Below, one piece after another: positions 34,590 through 35,427 of a stretch of 35,427 nucleotides of DNA. Location: contig CAMLDJ010000025.1 in the NCBI GenBank assembly GCA_946478755.1, forward strand, positions 1 to 35,427, in the 5' to 3' direction. Each line of letters opens with the position of its first letter. The first letter of the stretch is position 1. The notes under the pieces are model-generated. The model ran no database searches and was not told the DNA's origin. It saw only the letters and a program-made list of their open reading frames with translations. The translations under genes were made by a program, and so were the position numbers. Source of the stretch: an uncultured Pedobacter sp. GTDB taxonomy: Bacteria; Bacteroidota; Bacteroidia; Sphingobacteriales; Sphingobacteriaceae.

Positions 34590-34597
34590 TATTTTTG
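34590..34597 (+). promoter_or_regulatory. Candidate -7 element for metA
   Basis: TATTTTTG fully matches TAnnTTTG. TTAG at 34567-34570, 19 bp upstream, is a three-of-four match to the -33 TTTG. Initiation near 34604 leaves a leader of about 23 nt that carries a strong Shine-Dalgarno site. Confidence 0.5.
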
Positions 34598-34613
34598 GCG
34601 TTTAAATAAGAAC

Positions 34614-34624
34614 AAGGGGGTGAT
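34614..34624 (+). promoter_or_regulatory. Strong Shine-Dalgarno site of metA
   Basis: AAGGGGGTGAT matches the full anti-Shine-Dalgarno complement AAGGAGGTGAT at 10 of 11 positions with optimal spacing to the ATG at 34627. No other gene in this window has a comparable correctly spaced site, so it fixes this start. Confidence 0.75.
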
Positions 34625-34626
34625 AA

Positions 34627-35427
34627 ATGCCAGTTAAGATTCCGAATAATCTGCCAGCGATTGAGCTTTTAAAGAAGGAAAATATATTTGTTATGAGTGA
34701 TCTGAGAGCAGATACTCAAGATATTCGCCCGATGCGTGTGCTTATCCTTAACCTGATGCCTCTTAAAATATCTGCTGAAACGGATTTTGTTCGTTTATTA
34801 TCCAACAATCCCCTACAGGTTGAAGTAGAATTTTTAAGACTCGATTCCCACACTTCTAAAAATATATCTGAAGAACATCTGGAAATGTTCTATAAAGGTT
34901 TTGGCGAAATAAAGGAAAACTTCTATGACGGTTTGATCATTACCGGCGCTCCTGTAGAAATGCTGGAGTTCGAGGAAGTAAGCTATTGGAAGGAGATCAC
35001 GCAAATCTTCGACTGGGCCAGAAAACACGTTACCTCAACGCTCTATATTTGCTGGGCGTCTCAGGCTGCGCTCTATCACTTTTATGGGGTAGAAAAAAAG
35101 CTATTAAACGAAAAATTATCCGGGGTTTTCAAGCATACTGCCACTGAAAAGGGGCACTCCTTATTAAGAGGCTTTGACGACGAATTCTTTATTCCTCATA
35201 GCAGGCATACCACAATATTGAAATCGGATTTGGCTGATAAGGAAGATCTTCGTATCCTGTCAGAATCTTCGGATGCAGGAATAGCCATTGTATTTTCCCG
35301 AGGCGGGCGTGAATTTTATCTCACTGGTCACTCAGAATACGCTCCACTAACCCTTCACGAGGAATATGTCAGAGACCGGAAGAAAGGTCTTGATGTACCT
35401 GTACCGAAAAACTATTACCGGGACAAT
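34627..35427 (+). CDS. metA: Homoserine O-acyltransferase MetA (predicted acetyl type), 3' end outside window
   Basis: The first 267 codons of a protein usually about 305 long; the frame runs off the window. It catalyses activation of homoserine, the first committed step of methionine synthesis, in the cytoplasm. The numbering matches the E. coli enzyme: nucleophile Cys142 (YICWASQAAL), and His235 and Glu237 (TGHSEYAP) of the catalytic set. Position 111 is Glu (TGAPVE). In the family, Glu111 goes with acetyl-CoA and Gly111 with succinyl-CoA, so this is predicted to be a homoserine O-acetyltransferase despite the MetA fold. The start is fixed by a strong ribosome-binding site. No SAM riboswitch was recognised upstream. 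Confidence 0.95.
   Translation, partial: MPVKIPNNLPAIELLKKENIFVMSDLRADTQDIRPMRVLILNLMPLKISAETDFVRLLSNNPLQVEVEFLRLDSHTSKNISEEHLEMFYKGFGEIKENFYDGLIITGAPVEMLEFEEVSYWKEITQIFDWARKHVTSTLYICWASQAALYHFYGVEKKLLNEKLSGVFKHTATEKGHSLLRGFDDEFFIPHSRHTTILKSDLADKEDLRILSESSDAGIAIVFSRGGREFYLTGHSEYAPLTLHEEYVRDRKKGLDVPVPKNYYRDN

Noticed and set aside
34560..34640. SAM-II riboswitch upstream of metA, suggested by a GTGATAAATG string.
   Set aside because: That string is simply the Shine-Dalgarno site and start codon. The hairpin has a 9-nt loop rather than the long loop of SAM-II, and the conserved pseudoknot sequences are missing. No SAM-I core was seen further upstream either.

Overview
The window looks like a chromosomal segment of a Bacteroidota member, most likely a Sphingobacteriaceae relative such as Pedobacter or Mucilaginibacter. 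The evidence is a SusC-type TonB-linked porin, a one-piece hybrid two-component regulator (HTCS), many lipoprotein or secreted genes without Shine-Dalgarno sites, and repeated matches to the Bacteroidota promoter -7 element TAnnTTTG just upstream of genes. The genus is an inference. No tRNA, rRNA, CRISPR array, transposase or prophage gene was seen.

Left part (1-14.9 kb, all minus strand). This is a glycan-utilisation locus. In transcription order it has the HTCS sensor-regulator, a GH31 alpha-glycosidase with a PA14 insert, then a SusC porin cut by the window edge. Upstream, a GH2 beta-galactosidase-like enzyme is separated from the HTCS by an orphan histidine kinase, a Crp/Fnr-type regulator and a DUF1801 protein. 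GH31 with PA14 plus GH2 recalls xyloglucan side-chain removal, but the substrate is not proven. Between the HTCS stop and the GH31 start lies a 22-bp-period direct repeat placed next to a -7 element, a good candidate for the HTCS binding site.

Middle part (15-27.4 kb). It holds an M16 peptidase pair (one active, one lacking the zinc motif) and an exported DsbD-N-like protein. A divergent Lrp/AsnC regulator follows, then a TonB siderophore-type receptor with a PepSY-TM partner, an AraC regulator, a methionine aminopeptidase and two convergent L,D-transpeptidases of different families. A 39-bp scrap of the AraC gene sits between the Lrp gene and the TonB receptor, so direct repeats bracket the 4.4-kb receptor cassette.

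Right part (27.5-35.4 kb). It has a GyrI-like protein, two Old Yellow Enzyme paralogues organised around a Crp-like and an AraC-like regulator, an exported propeller-like protein, one or two orphan small ORFs, and the start of metA. That metA carries Glu at position 111, which predicts acetyl-CoA rather than succinyl-CoA use. Two copies of a dispersed repeat (one complete with 20-bp inverted ends, one truncated) lie upstream of two exported-protein genes.

I did not find a clearly new multi-gene system. The most testable new points are the HTCS operator, the start-codon inverted repeat of the HTCS gene, the AraC-fragment direct repeats and the small dispersed repeat.
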